Shown one piece after another: positions 37,162 through 46,500 of a DNA stretch of 64,000 nucleotides; position 1 is the first letter of the stretch; each line of letters begins with the position of its first letter. The stretch is from an uncultured Fluviicola sp. Lineage in GTDB: Bacteria > Bacteroidota > Bacteroidia > Flavobacteriales_D > Crocinitomicaceae. Position numbers and translations under genes: made by a program. The stretch covers positions 62,001 through 126,000 of the forward strand of contig CAJVYC010000006.1 in the NCBI GenBank assembly GCA_913009205.1, read 5' to 3'. The notes under the pieces were generated by a model. It saw only the letters and a program-made list of their open reading frames with translations. It was not told the origin of the DNA and did no database searches.

Positions 37162-38719
37162 ACTTTAGAACGCCAATTTTTTCCTTACTGCCCCAAATCG
37201 CATAAATCAACATTTTACCGTTTTTATAATCAACATCGAACATTTTAGGAACAGCCAAGGCTTCAACATCCACCCTATCAAAGAAGGTTTCCCTTTCTTT
37301 TTCGCCCGTTTCTATGTCTATACTTGCAATTGCGACAACATTCTTTCTTCTGCCGTAATTCGCAGTATACAATCTATCTTCACCCAAGAAACTTCCATCC
37401 GGTGAATAATTCTTTATGTTATCATTGAACACGAAGTAAATTTTACCCGCATCAATGAAGCTTTCATAACTACTATAGGGTCCACCATCATTTGCCGACA
37501 CTTGATACTTGCGTACTTTTTCTATCCAATCGAATTCGCCTTCGGGATTAATTTTATAGGCGATAATATCGTTGTAGTAATAATAATATGTTTGTGTTGT
37601 TTGCCCGCCTGCACCAGCTGAAGTTGTTCGAATTTGAATGTAATATTGTTCCATTGTTCCAACGATACTTCCATCCGCCTTTAAAGTTGCATCCCGCATT
37701 ATATAGTTGTACAACTGAGGCTCACCCCTTCCATTATCTTCCCTTCGATTTGCACGTCTCTTTTCCTTATCCGACCAACCTTGCGTTACAAATTCATCTT
37801 CAAACTCTTCAAATCCTTCTTGAAGGACCGTATTCGTTTTTACATCCAATCTCTGATGAAAAACTCCAGTCACAGCTCGTTCCTCTCTCTCGCCATAAAT
37901 ACCCGTTATTGTAAAAATTCCATTCTCATCTGAAGACATTGCCATTGCGTCCACCCTCTTGCCGTCAAAATCCAATTCAAAATCTTGCAATCCATCTTCA
38001 GCAATATGAAAAATATGAAGGGCTTTATAGTCGAATTTATTCTTAAAAAAGCGTTTTTTCTCAGGCTCGTCGTATTCTGTAACAGCTAAGAAGTATTCTC
38101 CGTTATTCGAAATATGATGTTCATGAATTGTGGACAGCTTCGCTTCAAAAGGCAAAGGGTATTCGCCATCATTCACCAATTCTAAATTTGAATCAAAAAT
38201 TTTGAAGCCGTACGTATGTCTCGATTCACGTTTTCCAGGGATTTGCCAAACAATACCGAGATATTTACCATTCGACGATTTTTTAATATCAAACCAGCCG
38301 CGCTGACCGCCTTTGGTTAACGAATACGAAGCCAATTCAACAGGAAGGCTATCAGTAATCATCTCTTTTGTATACACTTGCATGTAAAGCCGATTCTTGG
38401 CTTCTGATTTATCAGATAGGAAAACAACAAATTTATTATCGATTATTCTAGCGCCTTCAAAAGTGGCAATACTTTTATTCGCGTATGTTTTTATCTTGCC
38501 TTTATTAACCAATTCTAAATCCTGATGGCGAGAAGCTTGGTACGAACCAAGAACTCTACCCCCAGCCCAGCGAAGTGCATAGAATTCGCCGTTTTCAGTT
38601 GGCAGCAAATAAATCAGACGACCATTAACGCGTTGCATTTCACCCCACTCGACTTCTTGAGATTGCGCTTGTGTAATCATCGAAACGAAAACAAATACTA
38701 ATGGGATTAAATAATTCAC
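37151..38719 (-). CDS. Secreted unknown protein, propeller-like
   Basis: The 522-residue product starts at a GTG and has a signal peptide (NYLIPLVFVFVSMITQAQS). The mature part has many short beta-hairpin words (RLIYLLPTENGEFYALRWAGGRVLG, FVVFLSDKSEAKNRLYMQVYTKE, GKYLGIVWQIPGKRESRH), compatible with a beta-propeller, and an Arg/Glu-rich patch near residue 330 (DKEKRRANRREDNGRGEP). I do not recognise the family and see no T9SS sorting domain at its end (GVLKFKD). It is 32 bp from purB on the same strand, downstream of it, so it may be cotranscribed with purB. It overlaps the anti-sigma gene by 11 bp at the 3' ends. Confidence 0.7.
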   Translation of the reverse strand: MNYLIPLVFVFVSMITQAQSQEVEWGEMQRVNGRLIYLLPTENGEFYALRWAGGRVLGSYQASRHQDLELVNKGKIKTYANKSIATFEGARIIDNKFVVFLSDKSEAKNRLYMQVYTKEMITDSLPVELASYSLTKGGQRGWFDIKKSSNGKYLGIVWQIPGKRESRHTYGFKIFDSNLELVNDGEYPLPFEAKLSTIHEHHISNNGEYFLAVTEYDEPEKKRFFKNKFDYKALHIFHIAEDGLQDFELDFDGKRVDAMAMSSDENGIFTITGIYGEREERAVTGVFHQRLDVKTNTVLQEGFEEFEDEFVTQGWSDKEKRRANRREDNGRGEPQLYNYIMRDATLKADGSIVGTMEQYYIQIRTTSAGAGGQTTQTYYYYYNDIIAYKINPEGEFDWIEKVRKYQVSANDGGPYSSYESFIDAGKIYFVFNDNIKNYSPDGSFLGEDRLYTANYGRRKNVVAIASIDIETGEKERETFFDRVDVEALAVPKMFDVDYKNGKMLIYAIWGSKEKIGVLKFKD

Positions 38720-38750
38720 TTCTTATCTGATTTCAATAATCGGTCCAAGG

Positions 38751-40106
38751 TTACTTTACAAGCTGAATTCCGGTATAGTTTTGAGGAGTAATTAACTTCA
38801 ATTCTGCTTTAAGATCATCTGACACTTCTAATGTATCTACGAAAGAATGGACCGTTTGTTTGGTTGTTGCCTCATTTTTTCTTGTCAATCCTTTTAATGC
38901 TTCATAAGGTTTCGGGAATCCTTCTCTTCTCAAAACCGTTTGAATGGCTTCTGCCACTACCGCCCAGTTCTTTTCTAAATCCAAATCGAATGCTACACGA
39001 TTCAATAATAATTTGTCCAATCCAATTAAAGTCGACTTAAATGCGATAAACGTATGAGCTAAAGGTACTCCTATCGTTCTAAGCACTGTTGAATCCGTAA
39101 GGTCACGTTGTAATCTTGAAACAGGTAATTTAGCTGAAAGGTGCTCAAACAAAGCATTTGCTACTCCAACATTTCCTTCAGAATTTTCAAAATCAATTGG
39201 GTTCACCTTGTGTGGCATTGCCGAAGATCCAATTTCACCTTCTTTTAATTTTTGCTTGAAATATTCTATTGAAATATAGGTCCACATATCTCTATCTAAA
39301 TCCAAAACAATCGTGTTGATTCTTTTCAAAGCATCGAACATTGCCGCCATATTGTCGTAATGCTCAATTTGCGTCGTAGTTTGACTTCTACTTAAGCCTA
39401 ATGTGTTATTCACGAATCCATTTGCGAAACCAATCCAATCGTGCTCTTTAAATGCTACATAATGTGCGTTAAAGTTTCCTGTTGCCCCACCGAATTTAGC
39501 AGAGTAAGGAACGTTCACCAAATGCGCTCTTTGTATTGTTAAACGTTCAGAAAAAACTTGAATTTCTTTTCCCAATCGCGTTGGGGATGCCGGTTGACCG
39601 TGTGTTTTAGCCAACATTGGAATATCTTTCCAATCGCTCGCCAATTCCTTTAAGCGGCCAATCAATTTATCCAACAAAGGCAAATATTCTTTCTCGATAG
39701 CCTCTTTCAACGAAAGAGGAATCGATGTGTTGTTAATGTCTTGAGATGTCAATCCAAAGTGAACAAATTCCAAGTGAGCGGTCAACCCCAGTTGTGTCAT
39801 TTTGTCTTTTAAAAAATACTCAACAGCCTTTACATCGTGATTGGTAACCTTTTCGGTATCCTTAATCCACAACGCATCCTCTTCAGAGAATTGCTCATAG
39901 ATATTTCTCAAAGAACCGTATTGATCCTTGGGAAAGTCAGTCAAAGCGTCTACTCCACTTTCAACCATTGCGATGAAGTATTCAACTTCAATAATTACTC
40001 TGTATTTGATTAAACCAAACTCTGAAAAATACGGTTGTAATTCGCTAGTCTTTCTTTGGTACCTGCCGTCAATAGGTGAAATTGCTGTTAAGCTGCTGAA
40101 ATTCAT
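38751..40106 (-). CDS. purB: Adenylosuccinate lyase
   Basis: PurB acts twice in purine synthesis, releasing fumarate from SAICAR and from adenylosuccinate. The 451-residue product carries the fumarase/aspartase-superfamily signature GSSAMPHKVNPIDFENSEGN (about residues 290-310). Other conserved regions are HDVKAVEYFLKDKM, FVHFGLTSQDINNTSIPL, and AKTHGQPASPTRLGKE with its catalytic His. This matches the E. coli-type PurB length (456). A perfect minus-strand -7 box (TACATTTG, 40137-40144) lies 31 bp upstream. The gene is divergent from the EI24 gene. Confidence 0.96.
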   Translation of the reverse strand: MNFSSLTAISPIDGRYQRKTSELQPYFSEFGLIKYRVIIEVEYFIAMVESGVDALTDFPKDQYGSLRNIYEQFSEEDALWIKDTEKVTNHDVKAVEYFLKDKMTQLGLTAHLEFVHFGLTSQDINNTSIPLSLKEAIEKEYLPLLDKLIGRLKELASDWKDIPMLAKTHGQPASPTRLGKEIQVFSERLTIQRAHLVNVPYSAKFGGATGNFNAHYVAFKEHDWIGFANGFVNNTLGLSRSQTTTQIEHYDNMAAMFDALKRINTIVLDLDRDMWTYISIEYFKQKLKEGEIGSSAMPHKVNPIDFENSEGNVGVANALFEHLSAKLPVSRLQRDLTDSTVLRTIGVPLAHTFIAFKSTLIGLDKLLLNRVAFDLDLEKNWAVVAEAIQTVLRREGFPKPYEALKGLTRKNEATTKQTVHSFVDTLEVSDDLKAELKLITPQNYTGIQLVK

Positions 40107-40136
40107 AAGTATAAGCTTGTGGAATCAATAATTGTT

Positions 40137-40144
40137 CAAATGTA
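40137..40144 (-). promoter_or_regulatory. -7 promoter box of purB
   Basis: The minus strand reads TACATTTG, a perfect TAnnTTTG, 30 bp upstream of the purB ATG and divergent from the box at 40190-40197. No purine-type operator palindrome was seen nearby. Confidence 0.55.
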
Positions 40145-40189
40145 AAGATACAAATACCTTAGAAAATACGCGAAATGGAATCCTTTGAT

Positions 40190-40197
40190 TATTTTTG
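40190..40197 (+). promoter_or_regulatory. -7 promoter box of the EI24 gene, nearly leaderless
   Basis: TATTTTTG matches TAnnTTTG perfectly and ends only 3 bp before the ATG at 40201. With the box centred at -7, transcription should start at or next to the first codon. Confidence 0.55.
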
Positions 40198-40200
40198 AAC

Positions 40201-41073
40201 ATGCGATTTTTCAAAAATCTTCTTTTTGGATTTAAGGCTTACATCAAAGCTATCAAGTTTATAATCAAACACAAGTGGTATTGGTACCTTGCCATTCCTG
40301 CCGCACTAATGCTGATTATTTACAAGCTTGGAGAGATGGTAATGGAGCACCATGTAATTCCAAAAGTAGACAACGTAAATGAAATCGTTTGGTCAATGAT
40401 CTACATCATGTTTGAAATTGCGGTAGCGGTTTTACTCATGAAATTTGCAAAATACCTCGTCGTTATTATTTTATCGCCACTTCTGTCGGCATTAAGCATG
40501 AAGACGGAGAAGATCTTGACTGGTAGAGTCTACCCCTGGGAGTTCAAACAACTCGTTAAAGATATTAAGCGTGCTATGAAAATTGTAGTTCGAAATATCA
40601 TGTGGGAAACTCTTTTTCTCATCATCTTACTGTCTGTTTCCTACATTGGATGGGATGACCCGGCAAAATCGCCAATTTTCTATATTACGTATGCTATCGG
40701 ATTCTTCTATTACGGATTTGGATTTTTGGATTACATTAATGAAAGAAGAAGGTTGGACATGGACCAAAGTATCACATTTGTGAGGGACCACCGTGGAATG
40801 ACAATTGCAATTGGTGCAGTCTATTCTGTTTTGCTACTCGTTCCCGTAGATTTAGGCGCCTTATTCGATTGGTCTAACTTTAACAATGATGCAATGGGAA
40901 CAATTGGCACATTCATTTTACACCTTTCCCTCTGGCTTTGTGCGTCTGCCGCACCTATATTGGCTATTGTTGCTGCAACTATAGCAATGCACGACCTGGT
41001 TGACTTAAGTACAAATGAATACTCGCAAAAAATAGATGTTTTAGAAGAGAAAGATTATAAAGATGAGGAATAA
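40201..41073 (+). CDS. EI24/CysZ-like membrane protein
   Basis: The 290-residue product (from the ATG at 40201) has four or more hydrophobic segments and fits the EI24 domain family. Evidence is the N-terminus MRFFKNLLFGFKAYIKAIKFI-type amphipathic stretch, the first membrane helix WYWYLAIPAALMLIIYKL, and the conserved centre with KYLVVIILSPLLSALSMKTE. Then come FFYYGFGFLDYINERRRLDMDQSITFVRDHRG and LCASAAPILAIVAATIAMHDL. CysZ in this group is a sulfate transporter, but the Bacteroidota members lack proven function. It is a single gene with its own promoter box directly before the start. Confidence 0.8.
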   Translation: MRFFKNLLFGFKAYIKAIKFIIKHKWYWYLAIPAALMLIIYKLGEMVMEHHVIPKVDNVNEIVWSMIYIMFEIAVAVLLMKFAKYLVVIILSPLLSALSMKTEKILTGRVYPWEFKQLVKDIKRAMKIVVRNIMWETLFLIILLSVSYIGWDDPAKSPIFYITYAIGFFYYGFGFLDYINERRRLDMDQSITFVRDHRGMTIAIGAVYSVLLLVPVDLGALFDWSNFNNDAMGTIGTFILHLSLWLCASAAPILAIVAATIAMHDLVDLSTNEYSQKIDVLEEKDYKDEE

Positions 41074-41086
41074 AGAGAATTTGCTT

Positions 41087-41094
41087 TATTTTTG
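41087..41094 (+). promoter_or_regulatory. -7 promoter box of the TPR/PD40 gene
   Basis: TATTTTTG is a perfect TAnnTTTG 47 bp upstream of the ATG at 41142. A second near match (AACTTTTG) follows a few bases later. Confidence 0.45.
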
Positions 41095-41141
41095 CATAAC
41101 TTTTGCCTTTGACAGATCAAAACCTAACTAATTAATTGAAT

Positions 41142-42518
41142 ATGAGTAATTTTTATAGAGCTGTACTTTCTCTTTGTTTTGTTTTTTCTATAGCACTTGC
41201 ACATGGGGAAACATTGAATGGTACTCCTCCAGATTCGACTTCTTCTATCGTTAACAAAACGGCTTCACTTTATATGGTTGAAGAGGGAAAAACGTCATTT
41301 GGAGCGGGGAAAGTAAGAGATGCGCTTATCAAATTCAGACAAGCATCAGTTAAAGATAAATACAGTTGGAGAGCCGTTTATTGGATTAGTAAATGTCATT
41401 ACAAATTGAACAATTACGGGTTGGCATTAAAATATGTCAACTTGGCAATGGATCTTGGTAAAGAAAAAGTTACCGATGAAATTTATTATACACTAGGATC
41501 TACCTACCACCGTCTAGGAAATCTTGATACAGCAATCATAAATTATCAGATTGCCATAGATAAGCTTACTAAATTAAGATCATTCGATTTACAAATTGCA
41601 CACAACATTGAACAATGTAAATTCGCTCAAGAAATTCTGAAAAATGGAAATTCATTTGAAAGAATTCGTCTTTCTGGAGATGTGAACTCTGGATTCGATG
41701 ATTACAATGTCTTATTGACAAATGGCGGTAAGACAATGTACTTCACGTCAAGACGATCGAATACAACAGGAGGAGGCTTGAACCCCGATGATCAATTGTT
41801 CTTCGAAGATATTTATAAAATGGAATGGAATGCCGCTACTGGAGAATGGGAGGGTATTACGAATCAACTGGATAAAATGAATTCAGACGGGTTTGAATCA
41901 TTGCATTATATCTCAAGCGATACTTTATCAGGGATAATAACCTGGAACACAACGATGATGGATGTTAAGAAAACAACTCGTGTTTCTGATATTTGTGAAA
42001 TTAAAAAGAACAACAAGGGAACTTGGAACAGTCCAAAGACGATAAAAAACAAATCAATTAACACCTCTTTCTACGACGGGAACGCGACTTTGACTGCTGA
42101 CGGTAACACGATGTACTTCATGACAGATCGTAAAGGAGAAAGAAGCGGTTGCGATATTTATTATGTTGAGAAAATTGGAAAGAAATGGGGAACGGCAGAA
42201 CCACTTCCAGAGCACATTAACACAAAGAAACACGAAACAACTCCTTTTGTAACTCCTGATGGACAATATTTGTTCTTTAGCTCTGAAGGCCATCCAGGGT
42301 TGGGAAGATTCGATGTTTTTGTTTGTAAAAACTTAGGCGGTTCGTGGAGCGAGCCTGTAAATATGGGAGCCGGTATAAACTCTGTGAATGACGATATGTT
42401 CTTTACGTATTCTGCGGAAACGAAGAAAGCTTATGTTTCAGGATATGAAATTACTGGAGGCAAGGCGAGTATCGATATTTATGAAGTTGATATGTCGACC
42501 TACGTTTTTCCAAAATAA
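41142..42518 (+). CDS. TPR and PD40 (WD40-like) repeat periplasmic protein
   Basis: The 458-residue product has a signal peptide (MSNFYRAVLSLCFVFSIALAHGE). Residues ~45-150 form TPR-like helix pairs (WRAVYWISKCHYKLNNYGLALKYVNLAMDLG, DEIYYTLGSTYHRLGNLDTAIINYQIAIDKL). Residues ~185-450 contain PD40 propeller words (TNGGKTMYFTSRRSN, ADGNTMYFMTDRKGERSGCDIYY, PDGQYLFFSSEGHPGLGRFDVF). This is the front half of the PorE-type layout known in T9SS (TPR-PD40-CRD-OmpA), but the peptidoglycan-binding OmpA domain is missing. It may be a relative with a different anchoring; function not established. It starts at the ATG at 41142; a TTG at 41136 is in frame. Confidence 0.85.
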   Translation: MSNFYRAVLSLCFVFSIALAHGETLNGTPPDSTSSIVNKTASLYMVEEGKTSFGAGKVRDALIKFRQASVKDKYSWRAVYWISKCHYKLNNYGLALKYVNLAMDLGKEKVTDEIYYTLGSTYHRLGNLDTAIINYQIAIDKLTKLRSFDLQIAHNIEQCKFAQEILKNGNSFERIRLSGDVNSGFDDYNVLLTNGGKTMYFTSRRSNTTGGGLNPDDQLFFEDIYKMEWNAATGEWEGITNQLDKMNSDGFESLHYISSDTLSGIITWNTTMMDVKKTTRVSDICEIKKNNKGTWNSPKTIKNKSINTSFYDGNATLTADGNTMYFMTDRKGERSGCDIYYVEKIGKKWGTAEPLPEHINTKKHETTPFVTPDGQYLFFSSEGHPGLGRFDVFVCKNLGGSWSEPVNMGAGINSVNDDMFFTYSAETKKAYVSGYEITGGKASIDIYEVDMSTYVFPK

Positions 42519-42605
42519 AAGAAATTAATACGATTTTAAAACATCATCTGAATTTCGATAACAATCGGGACTGATGGTGTTTTTTTTGAATATAACAAAT
42601 GATGA

Positions 42606-43337
42606 ATGCAACGTTACTTTTTTGAACTCTCCTATAATGGAACAGACTATTTTGGATGGCAACGTCAACCGAAGGAGATTTCTGTACAACAAGTTATTGA
42701 GGATTCCCTGAGTAAAATACAGTCCAATCAAGAAATCAAAGTAGTCGGATGCGGAAGAACCGACAGCGGAGTTCATGCCAAGCATTTTGCCCTCCACGTT
42801 GAACTTCCAACAATTTCCGATACGGATAAAATGACGTTCAAACTGAACCGAATGCTACCCGATTCAATTTTGATTTCAAAGATCTATTCGGTAAACTCTG
42901 AATTGCACGCTCGCTTCAGTGCTAAAGCAAGAACATACAGGTATTACATCCATAAGGCTAAGAATCCATTCAAGAAGAATTTGAGCTGGTACGTTCCGCA
43001 AGAATTGAATATTGATGAAATGAACAAAGCCGCCCAAAAGCTCTTAGGTAAAAAGGACTTCACTTCTTTTTCAAAATTACACACGGATGTAAAAACGAAT
43101 ATCTGCAACGTTACAAAAGCCGGATGGGTGAAAGAAGCAGATGGAATTTATTTTGAGATTTCTTCCGATCGTTTTTTAAGGAATATGGTGAGGGCAACCG
43201 TCGGAACATTAATGGATGTTGGATTCGGAAAAATAAAAGCAGAGAGCATGTCAGAAATTTTAAGCGCAATGAACAGAGAGGCAGCATCGGTCTCTGTTCC
43301 TGCCCATGGATTGTTTTTATGGAAAGTCGATTACTAA
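42606..43337 (+). CDS. truA: tRNA pseudouridine(38-40) synthase TruA
   Basis: TruA makes pseudouridine at positions 38-40 in the tRNA anticodon arm. The 243-residue product has the catalytic aspartate D53 in GCGRTDSGVHAKHF, the N-terminal RYFFELSYNGTDYFGWQRQP, and later SARKTYRY-like SAKARTYRYYIHK and FLRNMVRATVGTLMDVGFGK. The length is normal. It stands alone, about 90 bp after the TPR/PD40 gene. A strong bidirectional terminator at 43507-43538 separates it from the convergent 1513-residue T9SS gene. Confidence 0.96.
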   Translation: MQRYFFELSYNGTDYFGWQRQPKEISVQQVIEDSLSKIQSNQEIKVVGCGRTDSGVHAKHFALHVELPTISDTDKMTFKLNRMLPDSILISKIYSVNSELHARFSAKARTYRYYIHKAKNPFKKNLSWYVPQELNIDEMNKAAQKLLGKKDFTSFSKLHTDVKTNICNVTKAGWVKEADGIYFEISSDRFLRNMVRATVGTLMDVGFGKIKAESMSEILSAMNREAASVSVPAHGLFLWKVDY

Positions 43338-43506
43338 TATGGATTGAAAAGAAGTAAATCTCGAAAAGACTACCGTTAAAATTTTAGCAAATTATCCGTT
43401 GGTTTCTTTCGGATTGTCCATTCATAAATTGATTCATCAAGCTCAACCTTGCGCAATTCTTTATTTGGTGAACTCGTAATTATTATTCTTAATCTAAATT
43501 AAAAAA

Positions 43507-43538
43507 GATCAATGCCGTAATGGGCATTGATCTTTTTT
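43507..43538. terminator. Bidirectional rho-independent terminator
   Basis: GATCAATGCC (43507-43516) pairs perfectly with GGCATTGATC (43523-43532) around a 6-nt loop, with AAAAAA before and TTTTTT after. It serves both truA (plus) and the T9SS cargo gene (minus). Confidence 0.9.
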
Positions 43539-43560
43539 CTTCAATCTAATTAAAGATTTC

Positions 43561-46500
43561 TTATCTCATAACATTAATATGGCCTGTTTTCTCTCGAACA
43601 TCAGTCATTTCAATATCAAAAGCGTTTTTATATCTCATTCGCCAAACATACGTTCCGTCTTGAACCTGTTTTCCTATTCCATTGGTTCCATCCCAAACAA
43701 AATTATCATCGTAGGATTCAAATATCGTCTCTCCCCATCTGTTGTAGATGATAAATTCAAATTCTTCGAAGGTACAATTGTGAGCAATTCTGAATGCATG
43801 GTTGTATTCATCACCATTTGGCGTAAATGTATTCGGAACAAAAATCGGACAATCACAATCGATCACATAAATCAAAACGGTATCTCCTGTATCCCCACAT
43901 CCGTATGCCATAGCAGAAATCATTAGTGTATCTTCGAGATCGTATTGATCTGCATACATAAAGATGTTTCCTTGTGTTCCATCGTACCAATGAAGTGAAT
44001 CTAGGTTGTTAATCTCTGGCGCAATAAAAATCGTTTGACCGTCACAAATTCGTTTGTCATTTCCAAGTGTGAAATCAACATTTCCGACAATTACTTCAAT
44101 TGAATCATAAGCCGAACAAGCTGCAAATGCTTCTAGGGACCAAATTCCTTCACTAACAATAATCGACGCTGTTGTTTCTCCAGTTTCCCAGAGATACGTT
44201 GCGCCTGGCATAAATGCCGTCACCTCAACAAGTGCTGTATCACAAAGTAATATTTGTTCCGGTAAATCTATAAATGGATTTGGAACCATTTGAATACTAA
44301 TTGTATCATAACCGATACAGTTATTCGCTCCAACAACCTCAACAAATACTTGGTCTTGTCCTCCCCAGGCAGCAGTGCTTGTTGAATCACTTCCACCAAT
44401 CCACAAATAACTATTGTAGGCTTGGCTAAGATTATAAACTACAGTGTCTGTAGTACAATATTCTGCGGGCCCTAGAATCTGAGGAACTGGTGCGAGTATT
44501 TCGTTAATAATAACTGTATCTGTGCTTAAACAACCAAAGATGCTAGTCACTTCAACGAAATAGGTTCCGTCATCCATAATTTCAGTTTCCGCAGTTATAT
44601 CTCCATTACTCCATAAATACATGTCTCCAAAAGGAACAGTGGCATCAATAGAAATCGTGTCGTATTCACAAATATCTTGATCTGGACCTAAATCAATTAC
44701 CGTTACCGTGTGATAACCTACCGTAATTGTATCCAATGCAACACATCCATTTGAATCTGTTACTTCAGCCCACACTGTTGATGATGTTGAAATAGTATAT
44801 GTTGGAGCGGTGGACCCATCCGACCAGAGCACAGCACCTCCGACGGGTAATAATGGAACTAAATCCAATGTAAACCCATCACACAACATTGTATCATTAC
44901 CCAAACTGTTTGCGAAGTTTAAGAAATCACTGATCACCAATGTATCTGTAGAAACTCCACATGCAGTGGTAATGCTCAACCAATATGTTCCTTGAGCTGT
45001 TACTGTAATATCCGGTATTGTATCACCTGTGCTCCACATATATTGGGGATCAACTACGTTTGACGTTGATACCATTGTCACCGGTGAACCAAGACAAACA
45101 GATATATCGTTTCCTAAACTAACAACTGGAATTTGCGTCACGTAAACTTGCATAGAATCACTTAACCAGCATCCCTCGGGAGTCATGTAATCAACATGAT
45201 AATCCGTATCGAAAGACGGGCTAAATACTGGCAATGTAGTAGTAGGGTTTAAAATATCCGTAATTGGGTTCCAAGTAATATTCGAAGAGGATCCAAGATC
45301 GAGTGCAATTGATTGCCCTGCACAAATCGTACTGTCCGCTGGTATATTAATAGCAGCCGAAGAAACATACGTTATCAAAACTGTATCGCTAACTGCGCAC
45401 ACACCGTTATCTACGGTCAATATAAATTCCAGAGTAGAATCAACCAAAATTGTTGGTGCTGCAATTGTATTGTCGTCCAAATACAACCCATTTGACCAAG
45501 TATAAACAGGAGCTGTAGCCAATGTAATTCCGTTAAGCGTAAACCCAGCTGTTGTGCATAAATTTGAATCTTGTCCTGCATCTACAAAGAAGTCATTTGC
45601 GTTAACCAAAACGGAATCGGAATAAAGACAAGAACCTTGTGCAACATCAACGACATACCATGTACTTGCTGTCGGCGTTGCCATCGGTGAAGCAATCAAT
45701 GGATCATCCAAAGACGTAATTGGAGACCAATCAAATGTAAAACCAGTATTGTCAAGTACTTGAATTGAAGTATTCTCTAACAACCAAACATCTTCACCTG
45801 CAGCAGTGAATACAGGTTGGATCCATCTAAACCTTGTTGAAGCCGTCATGGCTCCAGCTGGAATCGGAACTGAAACTGCAGTAATTACTGGGTATGTATA
45901 TTCGAATAACGTAGAGATCGTTATCCAAGGAGCACCTCCAGTTGTAGAGTACTGCAATAGAACATTTTCTCCGGCATTTGCATTATCACAAGGGGCAACG
46001 CCATCAGCAATCTTAATATTAAACTCGATGCTTCCCCCAAGCAGAACATTCATATCGACGGTTTGAGCAATCCTGTTTGGCGCTCCATCGAAGAATAAGG
46101 CATCTCCTGAAAGCGATCCACAAATATTTGAATTTTGATATCCAACAACTGAGTTCCACATGTTTGGATCAATACCTCCGTTAAAATCATCATAATATGC
46201 AATTTGGGTCACATCAAAATTAAGTAAAGACGAATCTCCTAGACAAATTGAAGGGTTAACCGCAGAAAAAACAACTGAAGCGATATTACCACCATCTACA
46301 TGGACGTAGACACTATCTGTAGAGAAACTACACGTAGATCCGATAGAAGAAACAGTTACATAATACCAGCCACTAACCATAGCGGTTAAGATGGGAGACT
46401 GAATATCTGGATTGTCGAAATAGTAAGCAGGTGCCCAAGAATACTCCCAAGAGCCGGGCGTGGTAATATTCACCCCCATTTGGATATTATTAAACATACA

